This document shows, piece after piece, positions 61,318 to 64,000 of a DNA stretch of 64,000 nucleotides. A program made the position numbers and the translations under genes. The notes under the pieces are model-generated. The model had not been told where the DNA came from. It saw only the letters and a list, made by a program, of their open reading frames with translations, and did no database searches. The number at the start of each line of letters is the position of its first letter. The first letter of the stretch is position 1. Origin of the DNA: Xiphydria camelus (Eukaryota > Arthropoda > Insecta > Hymenoptera > Xiphydriidae); the NCBI GenBank assembly GCA_963678675.1, contig OY783196.1, positions 20,686,827 through 20,750,826 on the forward strand, given 5' to 3'.

Positions 61318-63912
61318 ATGGATAACGATGAATTCTCATATTACTTTAGATGGTGTAGTACTTTTTTAAGATTAACCTGTGGAATTGACAGCGAGTTACA
61401 ACCTAAGATTCGAGATTTTCAGTTCTTTCAAAATCGGTTTCCATATATAATTCACGTTGTTCTCATCTTTCTTATCGTGCCGGGTTTCTACGCTCTTAAC
61501 GTTACGAGAGGACCTGTAGAGGATACAATTGAGATTTTCAATGCTACTTTGGAGTTACTTATGTGTGAAGTGAAAATTGCAATAATGGCATCCCAGGTAG
61601 TCACTTGATAGATACCATCTATACTCATTTCTGCATGCAGATGTACTGATCACGATAAAACGTGTTTGCGTATATCGAGAAGTGGCATTCAAAGATTCAA
61701 TTCAATAGAAAATTCACTAATACATTTTACGTACTTTTCTACCTGTACTTTAGCTTTTACTTGAAGGCTAATCTCTTTTTTTTTTCAATTTTATAACTTT
61801 ATGATTACTGTACGAAAATAGCACAAATTTTCGGACGATCGAGTAATTGCATCGTACGTCTTACTTCTATTTTGAAATGCAGTGAGATCTGTTATTTCGT
61901 TCAATATTATACGAAATCTTTGATGTCTCCGTAGACACTGCAAAGTGTGTGTTCCTAAAGATATTTTTAAGAGCAAATAAAGAAGTTTGTAACGCGTATG
62001 GGATTTCTTTATGAGTTCTTAAAGATCTCATTTTTAGGAATTTTGTATTGTCCGGGTCAGCTCTGAGGTCGAGGTAGATAGTATGATTTCCAAAGTTTTT
62101 CTACATTCCAGAAATTGAAAATCATACATCTCATTCGAGAAGCTGAAGTATTTTGGAATACATCAAGTCTACAGGAGCGAAATAAGATTGGTATTTACGT
62201 GAAATTAGGTTTGCTGTTAACTCGAATGTTCCCGGTTACCATACTAGTGACTGCCATAATATATCTCATCGCACCACTTCTCGTTCAATTTCTATTCAAA
62301 ACAAATGAGACACTAAAGTTACCATTAACCATGGGAATCGAGGATCTGCGATTGCCAATTTACGCTATCCTTTATGTGTTACAAGTGATGTCAGTAATGT
62401 GTATAGTTTTGGGTTTCTGTGCTGCCGATGCCGTCATTCCTGTATTCATATTGCATGCCTGCTCTGCTTTTCAACTCATCCAAATACGCCTTCACGACGT
62501 TTCTCAGAATATTCTTCAGATTATGGTAGAAAAGGAGTGGACGATAGAAAAATGTGTGGACGAAGCGGTAATACGAAAAATGAGAAACTGCATTCAACTG
62601 CACGTTAGGGTTACCAAGTAGGTATTCATTATCTACATTTTGTTTAGTTTTTCCAGAAGATATAAATAGGTAATGCTACTTCATAGATATGAAGTACTTT
62701 TGTATATAATTCGCCTTTAAGAGTTTAATCATTCTTCCTAGAAAGGATAAACTACGATAAATCTTATTCCTGCAACTTGATATAAAGAACAAGAGAAGGA
62801 GATACGTACCTATATCATTGATTGCATAGTTATTAAATAATCATTTACACTTTAATCCAGAAAAAGAGGTAGCTCTATTATAATTCAGTTTAGCTTGACA
62901 TGAGAAGATAAACAGTTGTATGTTGGAATCGGTCCACTCATTTTCGTATGTTTAAACCAACCGATTCTTCGTGTTAATCTAGCATTTTTTCTGTAAAAAT
63001 TAACATACAAAATATTAATATTAACTCAAAAAATGTTAAATTTAGACAAAGTTTCAGTTGATTTTAAATTTAAAAAATGGGCAGTCCGATTCCAATGTAA
63101 AATTTCAAATGATATGTTTCATCCGAAGTTCGCTTGTTAGTGATATATGTAGGTAGAACCAACCCATTACAGCTATAACATATTCTTCATAGTATGATAC
63201 TCGTCACTTTATGGAGAGAGTCTGGTATATATTCGGTAGCTTATTACTTCTTATGAAAATGAAATATCTAAATGCCAATGCAGAGCTAGTACTAGATAAA
63301 TGAGTGCAACTCTGTACTAATTTTCTGTGATATTTCTCTATATCCGATCAAGGTTAATTCGTCTTGTTTTCATTTAGGAATTGCCTAGAAATACTTTACG
63401 CATTACTTGTCAATAACTCATTGACTAATGTCGCCGTTTTTAATTACAGATATTGTAAATCTCTTGAGGAAGTAGCTACTGTTATTTGTATGTTTCACGT
63501 CGCATGGAGTATCATGAAAATAAGCTCTGCTGGCATCATTATGATTAAAGTAATAATAAGCAAAGTGATTTTCTTCTTTCAAGTAGAATCAATATTATAA
63601 TAATTGGATGTTTGAGTTAATTATGCATATGTGTGTGTGAGAGAGAGTTATATATATTAAAGAAAATATTATTCCCTAAACATATAAATGTAACCTACAT
63701 ACAGTTTGCACACATAATATATAGTTTGCACATAAAATTATTACAATATACCACTCATTTATTAATTATAAAAATATACCTGCTAAATCTTTCTTACTTA
63801 CGTACTGTATTATTAGGGGTCTACTGACTGTTTCAAATTCGGGCCTTTCATCATCGCCAGCACTTGTCAGTTACTCGTTTATTGTTGGCCGTCAACAAAA
63901 TTAGCTACTGAA
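61318..63912 (+). CDS. Odorant receptor (OR-E), 3' end outside the window
   Basis: Exons 61318-61596, 62112-62617, 63450-63549 and 63817-63912 join in frame with GT-AG introns; the last two exons lie beyond the edge. I use ATG 61318 (MDNDEFSYYFRWCSTFLRL) rather than an upstream in-frame start because it begins a typical OR N-terminus and homology of the orphan upstream blocks ends just before it. Exon 2 ends AA|gtaggt and joins acag|ATATTG to read VTKYCKSLEEVATVI, the conserved loop before helix 5. Exon 4 contains LLVYCWPSTKLATE. Helices 1-6 are visible. Intact as far as it can be read; function as for the other receptors. Confidence 0.85.
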
Positions 63913-64000
63913 GTATGTATTAAAAGTATAATATTTACTCGTATTTTCTTGCTCTCTCCTTCTATTATAATTCGCTCATTTTCTCTCCCTTCCTCTCGGT
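63913..64000 (+). other. Start of OR-E intron 4
   Basis: Begins GTATGT after exon 4; pyrimidine-rich CTCTCTCCTTCT near the edge. Confidence 0.6.

Noticed and set aside
1..64000. CRISPR arrays, bacterial operons, rRNA and tRNA genes
   Set aside because: No evenly spaced identical repeats and no RNA gene structure were seen; the sequence is plainly from an animal nuclear genome.

Overview
The window is AT-rich, intron-rich animal DNA, almost certainly from an insect. Two kinds of host gene are present: the 3' half of an immunoglobulin-domain neural surface protein of the DIP (Dpr-interacting protein) family, and a tandem array of insect odorant receptor (OR) genes. The OR exon layout, the array style and the mix of mariner, piggyBac and PIF/Harbinger elements fit Hymenoptera best, but the order is an inference.

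Layout. 1-974: a foldback piggyBac-type element. 2629-7967 (+): five 3' exons of a DIP gene (Ig2, Ig3, GPI-type tail); the first Ig domain lies left of the window. 8-10 kb: gene-free, with a TTAA-flanked MITE. 10147-11058: a mariner relic. 12.6-15.5 kb: a decayed two-gene Harbinger element (transposase plus MADF/BESS-like partner). 15879-17648: a non-autonomous Harbinger-type element. OR-A (17802-19978) and OR-B (31560-33993) are intact 386-residue paralogs; OR-C (42577-46816) and OR-D (49918-54388) are intact 397-residue paralogs; OR-E (61318 onward) runs off the right edge. OR remnants lie at 47309-47391, 48215-48262 and 59345-59597.

Architecture. About 18.6 kb (10645-29280, containing OR-A) is repeated as 29288-59080 (containing OR-B). 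The second copy holds an extra 13.8 kb (40956-54735) that carries OR-C, OR-D and the older OR remnants. A roughly 150-800 bp non-coding block recurs five times, upstream of OR-C, OR-D and OR-E and twice with no gene after it, so it marks lost receptors or a shared regulatory module. Because the two halves can be compared, many mobile elements can be seen as filled versus empty sites, often with their target-site duplications.

Function. The receptors would each pair with the co-receptor Orco in antennal neurons. The DIP gene is an unrelated neighbour involved in neuronal recognition. Most remaining DNA is duplicated intergenic sequence and small inverted-repeat transposons. All exon boundaries were derived by eye from splice consensus, reading phase and paralog comparison.
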